Below, piece after piece: positions 18,190 to 25,805 of a DNA stretch of 39,583 bases. Position 1 is the stretch's first letter. Each line of letters starts with the position of its first letter. The position numbers were made by a program, and so were the translations under genes. The notes under the pieces are model-generated. The model saw only the letters and a list, made by a program, of their open reading frames with translations. It did not search any database and was not told the origin of the DNA. Source of the stretch: an uncultured beta proteobacterium (GTDB lineage Bacteria > Pseudomonadota > Gammaproteobacteria > Burkholderiales > Burkholderiaceae_C); the NCBI GenBank assembly GCA_903920695.1, contig CAIXNB010000082.1, positions 1-39,583 on the forward strand, written 5' to 3'.

Positions 18190-18747
18190 TCAGGACTTCA
18201 GAAAATCCGCAACCGTCGGCACTGCCCACGCCTCGGGAATGCTGCTCTGAGGATTGGACGGTGGTGCCAGGCGCATGGCTTCTTCCTTGTTCTGAATGTC
18301 CTGGCACGTCCTGTCGAAATTTTGTTGCCACGTTGTGACCGGATCGAAACCATTGCCAAACAGCTCGCCGATGAAGTGGGTGTTGTCGCTTTCGTAGTTG
18401 CACCCGAACGAATGGCGGTCAGCCGCCGCTGCGGCCAGGACCATGCGATTGGCAGCGGCAAGCGGCGGCACAAAAGAACCCGAGAAGCAGGCCGACAGGA
18501 TCAGCGCGGTCGGCGTATCGCCCAGTGCATCAGGCCATGGCCGCAGTTGGCTGGATCGGACCGGCATGTAGTATTCATTGGCCACATTGCTGCTCAGCAC
18601 ATCCACATTGCCATGGGTCGTTATCAGCACCAGCAAGGCATCGCTGGCCATTCGCGAATCCGCGCGCTTCGGGCTTAGCGCGCAGGCGGACAGCAGCAGA
18701 GCGAGAAATCCGACGAAGAGGATGCGATGGAGTCGCTGGATACGCAT
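18190..18747 (-). CDS. Short legumain-like peptidase C13 lipoprotein, paralogue 2
   Basis: 185 residues from ATG 18747; ATG 18756 would add three residues. A lipoprotein signal peptide ends in LLLSAC (Cys22). Only about 18 residues later comes the catalytic His motif LVLITTHGNVDVLSS (H45), then the Cys motif LILSACFSGSFVPPL (C87) and MVLAAAAADRHSFGC. Compared with the other two copies, the roughly 90-residue first part of the caspase-like fold (YLGVA...SPAF...D) is absent. The C-terminal half is very like paralogue 3: SDNTHFIGELFGNGFDP against SDNTYFIDDMFGAGFDP, and both end in a PEA...FL segment. The catalytic dyad is intact but the core fold is incomplete, so it may be a deletion product, a pseudo-enzyme or a partner subunit of another copy. 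Confidence 0.8.
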   Translation of the reverse strand: MRIQRLHRILFVGFLALLLSACALSPKRADSRMASDALLVLITTHGNVDVLSSNVANEYYMPVRSSQLRPWPDALGDTPTALILSACFSGSFVPPLAAANRMVLAAAAADRHSFGCNYESDNTHFIGELFGNGFDPVTTWQQNFDRTCQDIQNKEEAMRLAPPSNPQSSIPEAWAVPTVADFLKS

Positions 18748-18806
18748 GGACAACATTCCAAAGATGCCGCATTGACAATGCCAAACAGTTTTGAAACCAA
18801 CCAGTC

Positions 18807-21800
18807 TCACTCCCGCCCCAGACTTGTGCCGTAGCGCAAGGCCCACCAGGTCAGGCCGATGGCTACGGTGCTGGCTACGGCTGCGTGCATGCTCGCACTG
18901 GCGATGGGCATAGCCAGGGTCTGAGTCTGTTTGACCACCACACTCATGCCAAAAAACGCGATCAGGACGCCAAGCTCACCGCGCCGCGCCAGCGTCCACA
19001 GTGTCAGCGTGGTCAACAGCATGACGGTGAGCATGAGGATGGTGTCGGCACAGGTCTCACTGGCCAATACAAAGCTCACAGTCAGCACAGCCGCCAGTGC
19101 ACCCAACAGCAGGGCGCGGCGCCGTGTGCTGCAGAAATGTACGACGCTCACAGCCAACGCGGCACTGACCAGGGCCAGACAGATATCGGATGCCGCATTC
19201 AACGCCGTCGCCAGCAACGGCTGGGCCAGGTCCCAGGTCCCGACGCCGGGCAGGCCAGGGTTGTTTTCCGGCAGAAAGTGCCGCAGCACCGCTGCCACAC
19301 CGTGTACCAGCAGCGCAAGACCGAAACCGCGCAGCATGTCATTCGCAATGCCCGCACCACTGGGACGCTGCACGCTGTGCAGACGCATCACCAGCAAGCC
19401 CAGCAGCGCAGCACCGAATAGGTAGCCAGCGCCGGCCAGCGCCGCACCGGTGATTACTTGCGTGCGCCAGTCCTGCGCAACATTGAAACCCATGGCTTTG
19501 TGATCGAAGGCCAGCGCGTAAGCCGCCATCGACACGGCGAAAAAGACCGCGGCCCAAGTCAGGCCTTGCCGCCAGTGCAAGCGGGCCTGCGCCACCTGGC
19601 GCAGCGCCGTCGTCAAGATCAATAACAGCAATGCAACCGCGGATATTCCGGCGCCAATGGCGAACGGCTTTTTTGCCGACTCGATTTCCTTTTGTGCGCG
19701 CTGCCAGTCGTCCGGCACAAAAATGCGGCGCCAAGCGTCGACTTCATCGCCGCGCACGTTGACCCAGAGTCGGGTGCTGCCACCTTTGACGTTCAAAGTA
19801 CTCTTGTCATCCCAGGCCAGTATCCAATCGCGGCGCGCCGGATGCTCGGTTTCCTGCACCAGGGCCAGTTTCCAGGGCCGATTGGCCAGGGCTTTCTGCT
19901 GCCCGATGAAGTTGCGCGCCCGCTCCAGTGCCTGCTCGCGGTCCAGGCGCGCGCCGGGGCGTCCCTCCGGCAACAGATGGAACACGCCCAGCACCTCGCC
20001 TTGACCGTTCATCGCCACTTCCCACTCTTCTGCGCGCTCTTCCACTGGTCCACTCACGCGACGGTAGGTGAGCTTCCAGCGCTGTGCCGACAGGTCGCCG
20101 CTGGCAAACAAGCTGGAGAACATCTGCGACCCGGCTTCACGCCAGACGAACTTGACAGCGGCCGCGTCGTTTTCCGCCACTGGAACAACGGTGGCCATGC
20201 GCTTCCAGCCCTCATCCAGTTGCACGCCGCGCGCGGCCAGTGTGTTCTGCACCAGCGCAATGGCACTGGCCCGGTCGAGGGTGAACACCGGCGTGCTGAC
20301 CACCGGTGCCCGCCATAGCGCCAGCGCCAGCGCGCCAAACAAAGCGGCGACCAGCAAGGGATTGCGACGCAGCCACCAGGGCCACGCCGCATGGGTCGGC
20401 AATGGCAACTGCGCTTGTGGCTCAATGCTGCTCAAAGCTTGCGCACGCGGCGGCGACGCCACCAAACCGTAGCGCAATTCGTCTGGCAGTTCGGCAAAGA
20501 AGCCCTGCTTGAAGCGCCCACGCGCCACCATCAGGAGCGGCAACAGTCCGGCCAGCAAGACCAGCGCACGATCAAGCCACAGGCGCGAGTCGCTGGCCAC
20601 GAACAAGGGCAGGCTCATCAACATCAAATCAAATGTGAAATGCATCACGATGCAGGGCAGCAGACCGTAGCGCAGAAAAATCAGTCCCCACACCACGGCC
20701 GGTAGGAACAGCTCAAAGACCCGGCTGTAGCTGGGCAAACCCGGGTAGCTGGCATGGGCACCGGCAAACACCAGCGCCTGCAGCACCAGCGCCACGGCAA
20801 TGACGCTGCGCCGCCAACCCAGCCACTGACCAAGCAGAGCCGCACCGGCCAGTGGCACGGCGCGGAACAGCGCTTCTTCCAGGGTGCCGGCCTGCAGCGC
20901 ATTGGCTATGGGCTCAAGCGCCGGGCGCCAGGCCGCCACGATGTTCGGGTCCGACAGCGACTCCGCCGGCAGCCACCAGCCCCACTGCGTGCGCGCCACC
21001 AGATAAAAGCCCACCACCAGCAACAATTCAATGCCCATCCAGGCGTAGCCACCCAGGGTGCGTCCCAGTGCCTGCGGGCTAGCAGCGCCGGCCACACGCC
21101 AGAGACTGAAGATGCGCGGATGCAGCGCAAAAGCGTGTCGGCTCAAACCATCGGCCACGGCAAACACCAAACCCAGAATCAAGGTAGTGCCAACCACCAC
21201 AGCCAGAGCAGTTGCCCCCTGACGCGCCAGAAAACTGTTGACCGAATCGGTGGTGACATAGTCAAACCACTTCAGTGACAGGTTCGACAGCAACGCCGCC
21301 GCCAGCAGCAGGCCCACCAACGCGCCAGCGCGCAACGCGCTGTGCCAAGCCAAAGCGCTGCGGCGCGCCAGCCAGAGCCAGCCGCCCAGCAGGCCGCCCA
21401 GGCCAAACAGGATGATCACGGCGATGCTGGCCACTTTGGCAATGGCCTCGTTGCCGTCGCGCAATTGGACGAAGCGCTGGGCAAAGGCCTGCGGCACAAA
21501 GGCATAGGGCGTCACTTCCACCAGACTGTCGCCGGCCACCACCAGCTTGAGCCGAAAGCGCGCCTCGCCGCGCTTTTCGGCACTGTGCTCGTATTCAAAG
21601 CTGTGATCAATGCGCCCGCCGGGGCGGGTGATTTGCGATGCACTGAGCGGTTTGTAGGCGGCCCACAGATCCGCACCCAACAAGCCGGCAGCGCCGCTCT
21701 CGGCCAGCACGCGTGCCGCTGGCTCGTTCAATGCCGCGCCCGGCGCCTTCTCCGGCAGCTTGCGCACAAAGCCGTAGGCATGTCCCTCGGGCGTGAAGCG

Positions 21801-22157
21801 CACACTCAACTCGTCTTCCTGCGATTCGGCAAAGCGCCGTACCGTCCAGTAGTAGGGCGAAATAAAGCGCTGGCCGAGCAAGGCGCCAAACGCCTTAACA
21901 CCGCCGCCTTCGAGTTCGATGTAGTTTTGCAAGCTGCCGTCCTGCTCGAAGCGCGCCACGGCGCGCGTGCTGCGCAACGCCGCAAAGCGCTGCGCCTGCA
22001 GGCTCTCGGCCGCAGCCAGCGCCTGGTCGCGTGACATGCTCATATTGATCTGGAGCATCGGCATCGCTTGCGGGAACAACCGCAAGGCCATGGCGGCCGC
22101 GACCAGCGCCAGGCTCAACAGTGCGACCCAGAATACTTTACGGTTAACAAGTTTCAT
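18807..22157 (-). CDS. Giant CPBP-family intramembrane protease with duplicated extracytoplasmic domain
   Basis: 1116 residues from ATG 22157 (AGAAGG site upstream); CPBP/Abi proteases are usually 200-350 residues. Layout: N-terminal membrane anchor (about 8-27); extracytoplasmic domain A (about 40-240); several membrane helices from about 242; CPBP core near 370-520; a second soluble domain B (about 622-830); and further helices (about 835-1110). Core motifs are intact: EEALFR (E427, E428, R432), FAGAH (H468) and HFTFD (H506, D510). Domains A and B look homologous: GHAYGFVRKLPEKAPGA against GEVLGVFHLLPEGRPGA, each followed by a helical ALxxAR-like run and a GDxV...FVP segment before a membrane helix. 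CPBP proteins cut membrane or prenylated substrates within the bilayer. It starts 17 bp after the SPFH gene, implying co-translation. Substrate unknown. Confidence 0.9.
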   Translation of the reverse strand: MKLVNRKVFWVALLSLALVAAAMALRLFPQAMPMLQINMSMSRDQALAAAESLQAQRFAALRSTRAVARFEQDGSLQNYIELEGGGVKAFGALLGQRFISPYYWTVRRFAESQEDELSVRFTPEGHAYGFVRKLPEKAPGAALNEPAARVLAESGAAGLLGADLWAAYKPLSASQITRPGGRIDHSFEYEHSAEKRGEARFRLKLVVAGDSLVEVTPYAFVPQAFAQRFVQLRDGNEAIAKVASIAVIILFGLGGLLGGWLWLARRSALAWHSALRAGALVGLLLAAALLSNLSLKWFDYVTTDSVNSFLARQGATALAVVVGTTLILGLVFAVADGLSRHAFALHPRIFSLWRVAGAASPQALGRTLGGYAWMGIELLLVVGFYLVARTQWGWWLPAESLSDPNIVAAWRPALEPIANALQAGTLEEALFRAVPLAGAALLGQWLGWRRSVIAVALVLQALVFAGAHASYPGLPSYSRVFELFLPAVVWGLIFLRYGLLPCIVMHFTFDLMLMSLPLFVASDSRLWLDRALVLLAGLLPLLMVARGRFKQGFFAELPDELRYGLVASPPRAQALSSIEPQAQLPLPTHAAWPWWLRRNPLLVAALFGALALALWRAPVVSTPVFTLDRASAIALVQNTLAARGVQLDEGWKRMATVVPVAENDAAAVKFVWREAGSQMFSSLFASGDLSAQRWKLTYRRVSGPVEERAEEWEVAMNGQGEVLGVFHLLPEGRPGARLDREQALERARNFIGQQKALANRPWKLALVQETEHPARRDWILAWDDKSTLNVKGGSTRLWVNVRGDEVDAWRRIFVPDDWQRAQKEIESAKKPFAIGAGISAVALLLLILTTALRQVAQARLHWRQGLTWAAVFFAVSMAAYALAFDHKAMGFNVAQDWRTQVITGAALAGAGYLFGAALLGLLVMRLHSVQRPSGAGIANDMLRGFGLALLVHGVAAVLRHFLPENNPGLPGVGTWDLAQPLLATALNAASDICLALVSAALAVSVVHFCSTRRRALLLGALAAVLTVSFVLASETCADTILMLTVMLLTTLTLWTLARRGELGVLIAFFGMSVVVKQTQTLAMPIASASMHAAVASTVAIGLTWWALRYGTSLGRE

Positions 22158-22174
22158 GGTGGGCCTTCTGAACG

Positions 22175-23110
22175 CTATTTGCTGCTGCCAACATTGAGAA
22201 ACGGTATCGGCGCGCCGGCGTAGATGGCCGTGGGCAATGCACCGTCCCACTTCTCGGCCTTGACCTTCTCCACTTCGATGCGGCGCAGTTCCAGCACTTC
22301 CTTGCTTTGCGCCAGAGCGACGTTCTGGATCCGCAGCGCTTCGGCCTGCGCCTTGGCAATCGTCAGATTCGCATAGGCTTCACCGTCCGCTGTGGCTTTG
22401 CGCGCGCTGGCCTCAGCCTCGGCTACCGCCACTTTCTGTTTCTGCTCGGCCTCCACGGTCTTGAGCTTGTTCTCGGCACCGAGTCGGAGTTGCTCCTGCG
22501 TCACCTTGTCATTGATGGCGTGCATGTAAGAGTCGGAAAACGAGAAGTTGCGCATGTCGATGTTGATGACCTGAGCACCATAGAGTGCGAGTTTCTCGCG
22601 CAGCGCCAGGTTGATGTCGCTCGACACCTTGGCGCGCTGGGAGATCAGATCCGGGGCCGTGTACTTGGCGGTCACGGCTTTGAAAGTCTCTTGCGTTGCA
22701 GTCTGCACATAGGACGATAGATCGCCATCGTGCGAGTACTTCTCGAAGACGTCGGCCACGCGGTCGGTGCCGATGCTATAGCGCACCGTCATGCTGACCT
22801 TGACCGGTTGCGTATCGCTGGTACTGCCCTCGGCATTTTCGATATCGGCCTTCTCGGCGCGGATGCTGAAGTTCGACAACTTCTGCCAGGGCGGCAGCAC
22901 CGCCAGCCCCTCGCCTTCAATGCCCACGATCTTGCCAAACTGCGTAACAACACCTCGACTGCCGGTGGGCACTGAGTAGAACGGCCAGAGAAGTTTGAGT
23001 GCCAGCAGCACCGCAAGAAATATCGCAAGATTCCTGAGCGAAAAAATTCCGAAAGGCGCGCGTCGCATCATTTCTTGCAAAGGCGCCATCGTGGTCTTGA
23101 TCGGTTCCAT
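22175..23110 (-). CDS. SPFH/prohibitin-like membrane protein (HflC-type)
   Basis: 311 residues; the ATG follows GGGAGAA. An N-terminal transmembrane helix (about 27-45, LAIFLAVLLALKLLWPF) is followed by an SPFH/Band 7 domain: VPTGSRGVVTQFGKIVG, EGLAVLPPWQKLSNFSIRAE, VSMTVRYSI, VQTATQETFKAVTAKYT, NIDMRNFSFSDSYMHAIND. Residues about 215-290 are an alanine- and glutamate-rich coiled coil (EQKQKVAVAEAEASARKATA). SPFH proteins build large ring-shaped membrane platforms, and relatives such as HflKC and prohibitins surround and restrain the FtsH protease. No hflK, hflX or nfeD partner is adjacent; instead the CPBP protease gene follows after 17 bp. I infer that this protein scaffolds the proteases of this cluster. 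Confidence 0.92.
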   Translation of the reverse strand: MEPIKTTMAPLQEMMRRAPFGIFSLRNLAIFLAVLLALKLLWPFYSVPTGSRGVVTQFGKIVGIEGEGLAVLPPWQKLSNFSIRAEKADIENAEGSTSDTQPVKVSMTVRYSIGTDRVADVFEKYSHDGDLSSYVQTATQETFKAVTAKYTAPDLISQRAKVSSDINLALREKLALYGAQVINIDMRNFSFSDSYMHAINDKVTQEQLRLGAENKLKTVEAEQKQKVAVAEAEASARKATADGEAYANLTIAKAQAEALRIQNVALAQSKEVLELRRIEVEKVKAEKWDGALPTAIYAGAPIPFLNVGSSK

Positions 23111-23137
23111 GGTTCTCCCTCATTTGTTATGAATAGT

Positions 23138-23157
23138 GGTGGGTCGACTCGACCCGC
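23138..23157. promoter_or_regulatory. Inverted repeat upstream of the SPFH gene
   Basis: GGTGGGTCGA, one central base and TCGACCCGCC form 10-bp arms with a single mismatch, inside the 213-bp gap between C13 paralogue 3 and the SPFH gene, about 28-47 bp before the SPFH start. The almost absent loop suits a dimeric-protein operator better than a terminator, and no T-run follows on either strand. The gap holds no other recognisable structure, so an internal promoter for the SPFH-CPBP part of the cluster may lie here. The function is inferred from position only. Confidence 0.4.
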
Positions 23158-23323
23158 CGGGCATTGCACAACACCCAGGCTGCGAGCGATTGTGCGGGTT
23201 CCACTTATTGACGTCCACCCCCAAAATGGAGAATACGTGCGCGCAACCAGCACGCAAATATTACGTGTGAACTTGACCCGTTGCCACGGACAGTTTGGCT
23301 GATAGGTGGGCATTGCGCGTGTC

Positions 23324-24130
23324 TCACGGCCGCAAGAACTCGGCAATCGAGCGCGCTGCCAGGGCCTCGGGAACACTGCTTTTCGAACGGGTGGATTGGT
23401 CCGAGCCGACGCGCTCGAAATTGCGCTGCCAGGTGTCCGCTGGGTCAAACCCGGCACCGAACATGTCATCAATGAAATAGGTGTTGTCGCTTGGCTCATC
23501 GCAAGCCGATGGCTTGCGGTCTGCTGCCGCCGCTGCCAGGACAACACGATGGCTGGCGGCCAACTTGGGAACAAAAGAACCGGACCGGCAGTCCGACAGC
23601 ATCAGCACCGTGGGCGTATCGCCGAGCGCATCGAGCCAGACCCGCAGATGCCGGGACTGCAGCGGCGCGTAAAGCTCACTCGCCGCTTTGCTGCTCAGGG
23701 CCGTGACCTTGCCATGGGGCGCAACCAGTGCTACCACTGTCAGCGGGTATTTGCTGGCCCACTCTGCCATGCGTCCCAAGGTCTGGCGCAGGGTGTTGAG
23801 CGTGGCGGCGGGATACGGGTGCTGCGCGCTGCGCGACGCGTTGCTCAGGATGATGCTTTGCAGCCTCGGATTGAGCGCTTGCAATCGCTGTTGAACCCGT
23901 AACACATCCTCATGAAAAGCCGGCGACTGCGCGTTCTGTGCCACACCCAGGTACACGACTGAGCGGGCGCCGCCCGGGGCCTGCGCGAGCGAGCGCTCAA
24001 CCACTGCCAGAAGCTGCTCCAGCAATGCCTCACCGGACAGGGCTGAATCGGCCAGCGCCGGGCCGCACACGCTGGCGCCAAGCAGAAGCATCAAGAATCC
24101 AGACCAGAGAATGCGATTGAGTTGTTGCAT
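23324..24130 (-). CDS. Legumain-like peptidase C13, exported, paralogue 3
   Basis: 268 residues from ATG 24130; ATG 24157 would add nine residues, and neither has a clear ribosome-binding site. The signal peptide (ILWSGFLMLLLGASVCGPALA) may be cut after ALA, giving a soluble periplasmic enzyme; ASVC is a poor lipobox, unlike the other two copies. The full C13 layout is present: SVVYLGVAQNAQSPAFHED, IILSNAS, catalytic His in LVAPHGKVTALSS (H139), catalytic Cys in MLSDCRSGSFVPKL (C181; Asp replaces the usual Ala before Cys), and RVVLAAAAADRKPSAC. It is the first gene of the minus-strand protease cluster and is divergent from a serine hydrolase gene. Its C-terminal half is closest to paralogue 2, pointing to a local duplication. 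Confidence 0.83.
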   Translation of the reverse strand: MQQLNRILWSGFLMLLLGASVCGPALADSALSGEALLEQLLAVVERSLAQAPGGARSVVYLGVAQNAQSPAFHEDVLRVQQRLQALNPRLQSIILSNASRSAQHPYPAATLNTLRQTLGRMAEWASKYPLTVVALVAPHGKVTALSSKAASELYAPLQSRHLRVWLDALGDTPTVLMLSDCRSGSFVPKLAASHRVVLAAAAADRKPSACDEPSDNTYFIDDMFGAGFDPADTWQRNFERVGSDQSTRSKSSVPEALAARSIAEFLRP

Positions 24131-24211
24131 GCGAAGGAATTGGCGGCTGCAATACATTGTGCTGATGCCGCTTCTCGGCGTCTACCAAAAGGCGCTGTAT
24201 GTATCGACCCT

Positions 24212-24231
24212 TTAAGCTGCTGTTAAGCTGC
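24212..24231. repeat. Tandem 9-bp direct repeat in a divergent promoter region
   Basis: TTAAGCTGC occurs at 24212-24220 and again at 24223-24231, an 11-bp period that puts both copies on the same face of the helix. It lies in the 121-bp region between the divergent C13 paralogue 3 and serine hydrolase genes, about 20-40 bp before the serine hydrolase ATG. Such spacing is typical of a regulator binding site, but no regulator is encoded nearby and the repeat could be chance. Confidence 0.3.
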
Positions 24232-24251
24232 GCTTTTTGACGGGGGCTTTC

Positions 24252-25691
24252 ATGGCACATGCATCGCGTCCGATCAGGCGTGCCCTGCTCATCGCCTCGG
24301 GGCTGCCACTGATCCTGCTGGCGCTGGCCAGCGCGGTACTGCTTTATTTCGGCATTCCGCGTAACGCCGCAGGCATGGCGGCCAAAGGCATTTGTTCGGC
24401 CGCCTTTGTGGCGGGGCGCCCGATGCCGCAGTTGATGGCGGACGATGTGCTGCCGGCCAGCCCGGTCCTCGGACTGATCAGCATCAGCATCGATGAAACG
24501 GCGCGCCGCGTCACGGCCCGCTTTGCCGGCCTGTTTGCACGCACGGCGGTGCTGCTGCCGCAGCGCGGTTGCGTGCTCGATGGGGTGCCGCCAGCCAGCC
24601 CTGTAGTCAAGACCGAGCGCGCTCAAGCAAATGCCGGAGAACCCTGGCCGCTGGGCGAGGCCGCCGTGCCGGTTGCGCAATGGGGGCCTGGCGTTGATGC
24701 TGCAGCATTGCAGCAGGTGCTGGGCCAGGCGCTCATAGGCGCCGGCGACCCGAACGCCGTCAATGCGCGCGGCGTGGCCATCGTGCACAAAGGGCGTCTG
24801 CTGGCGCTGCGCGGTGCGCCCGGGTTTGCACCCGGCACAGCGCTGCACGGCTGGTCAATGAGCAAAACCGTCACCGGCATGCTGCTGCACAAGCTCGCGG
24901 CTGACACGCAGTTGTCGCTCGATACGCCGGTGGTGAATGCGTTCCGGCCAGCACGCGAACCGGCGTGGCTGGCAGCTTGGCGCGGCGATGACCGCAAGGC
25001 CATCAAGGTATCGGACCTGCTCTACATGCGCGACGGCCTGGCCAGCACCGAGGATTACCAGCCCTGGGGCTCGGTGCCGCAGATGCTGTGGGGACATGCC
25101 AACGTGGCGGCGTTCGCGGCGGCAGCGCCCAGCGAGGCGGCACCCGGCACGCGCTGGCGCTATCTGAGCGCCACGGCCAACCTGCTCGCCGGCGTGGCGC
25201 GTGGCCGTTTCGCCAACGACGCCGATTACTGGGCCTACCCGGCCAAGGCCTTGTTCGAGCCAATCGGCGCGCGCAGCGCCGTGCTGGAAACCGACAGCGA
25301 CGGCAACTGGGTCGGCTCCTCCTACGTCTGGGCCAGCGCCGGCGACTGGGCGCGCCTGGGCCAGTTGATGTTGAGTGATGGCCGCTGGGGTGAAGCGCAG
25401 GTGCTGCCGCCGGGTTGGCTGCAACGCGCGGCTACGCCTTCAACCGCACAAGGCGAGGGCCAGGGCTATGGCGCAGTGAGTTGGCGCATCGGCGACCCGC
25501 AGGCTGGCGTATGCAAGGGCTACGGCCTGCCGCCCGACACGCTGGCGATGATCGGGCACTGGGGCCAGATCGTCGCCATGGTGCCCTCGCGTCAGGCCGT
25601 CATCGTGCGCCTGGGCTGGACCTTTAAACGCAAGCAGTTCGACGCCTGTACTTTTGTGGCGCAGGTGCTCCAAACTCTGCCCAAGCAATAG
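24252..25691 (+). CDS. Membrane-anchored serine hydrolase, beta-lactamase (class C) fold
   Basis: 479 residues from ATG 24252, preceded by a G-rich run; a TTG at 24237 is less likely. Residues about 12-33 are an N-terminal membrane helix. An N-terminal segment with two cysteines (GICSAAFVAGR and QRGCVLDG) precedes the catalytic domain, as in a widespread group of extended serine hydrolases. The nucleophile motif SxxK is SMSK (S202, K205), in HGWSMSKTVTGMLL. The usual YxN tyrosine is probably in RYLSATANLLAG, and the third motif appears as HWG in MIGHWGQIVAMVPS. Members hydrolyse esters, amides or peptides; beta-lactam resistance should not be assumed. It is divergent from the protease cluster and may share its regulatory region. 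Confidence 0.9.
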   Translation: MAHASRPIRRALLIASGLPLILLALASAVLLYFGIPRNAAGMAAKGICSAAFVAGRPMPQLMADDVLPASPVLGLISISIDETARRVTARFAGLFARTAVLLPQRGCVLDGVPPASPVVKTERAQANAGEPWPLGEAAVPVAQWGPGVDAAALQQVLGQALIGAGDPNAVNARGVAIVHKGRLLALRGAPGFAPGTALHGWSMSKTVTGMLLHKLAADTQLSLDTPVVNAFRPAREPAWLAAWRGDDRKAIKVSDLLYMRDGLASTEDYQPWGSVPQMLWGHANVAAFAAAAPSEAAPGTRWRYLSATANLLAGVARGRFANDADYWAYPAKALFEPIGARSAVLETDSDGNWVGSSYVWASAGDWARLGQLMLSDGRWGEAQVLPPGWLQRAATPSTAQGEGQGYGAVSWRIGDPQAGVCKGYGLPPDTLAMIGHWGQIVAMVPSRQAVIVRLGWTFKRKQFDACTFVAQVLQTLPKQ

Positions 25692-25805
25692 CGCAGCGCC
25701 GAAACTGCCATACTCATACTGGTAGCCTGGTCAAAATAGCGGGGCCGCGCCGGTTGCGCCAATAACAGGCGGTCGGTCCGGCACGGTTTCAGAAAGTGAT
25801 AGTTC

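Noticed and set aside
16504..18678. 724-codon open frame on the plus strand opposite the M16 peptidase and C13 copy 2 genes
   Set aside because: Runs across two real genes and their intergenic gap on the other strand, with no domain and shadow-like composition.
24252..25691. Beta-lactam resistance gene
   Set aside because: It has the class C fold and an SxxK motif, but belongs to the broad serine hydrolase group with an extra N-terminal segment and a membrane anchor; nothing points to beta-lactam hydrolysis.
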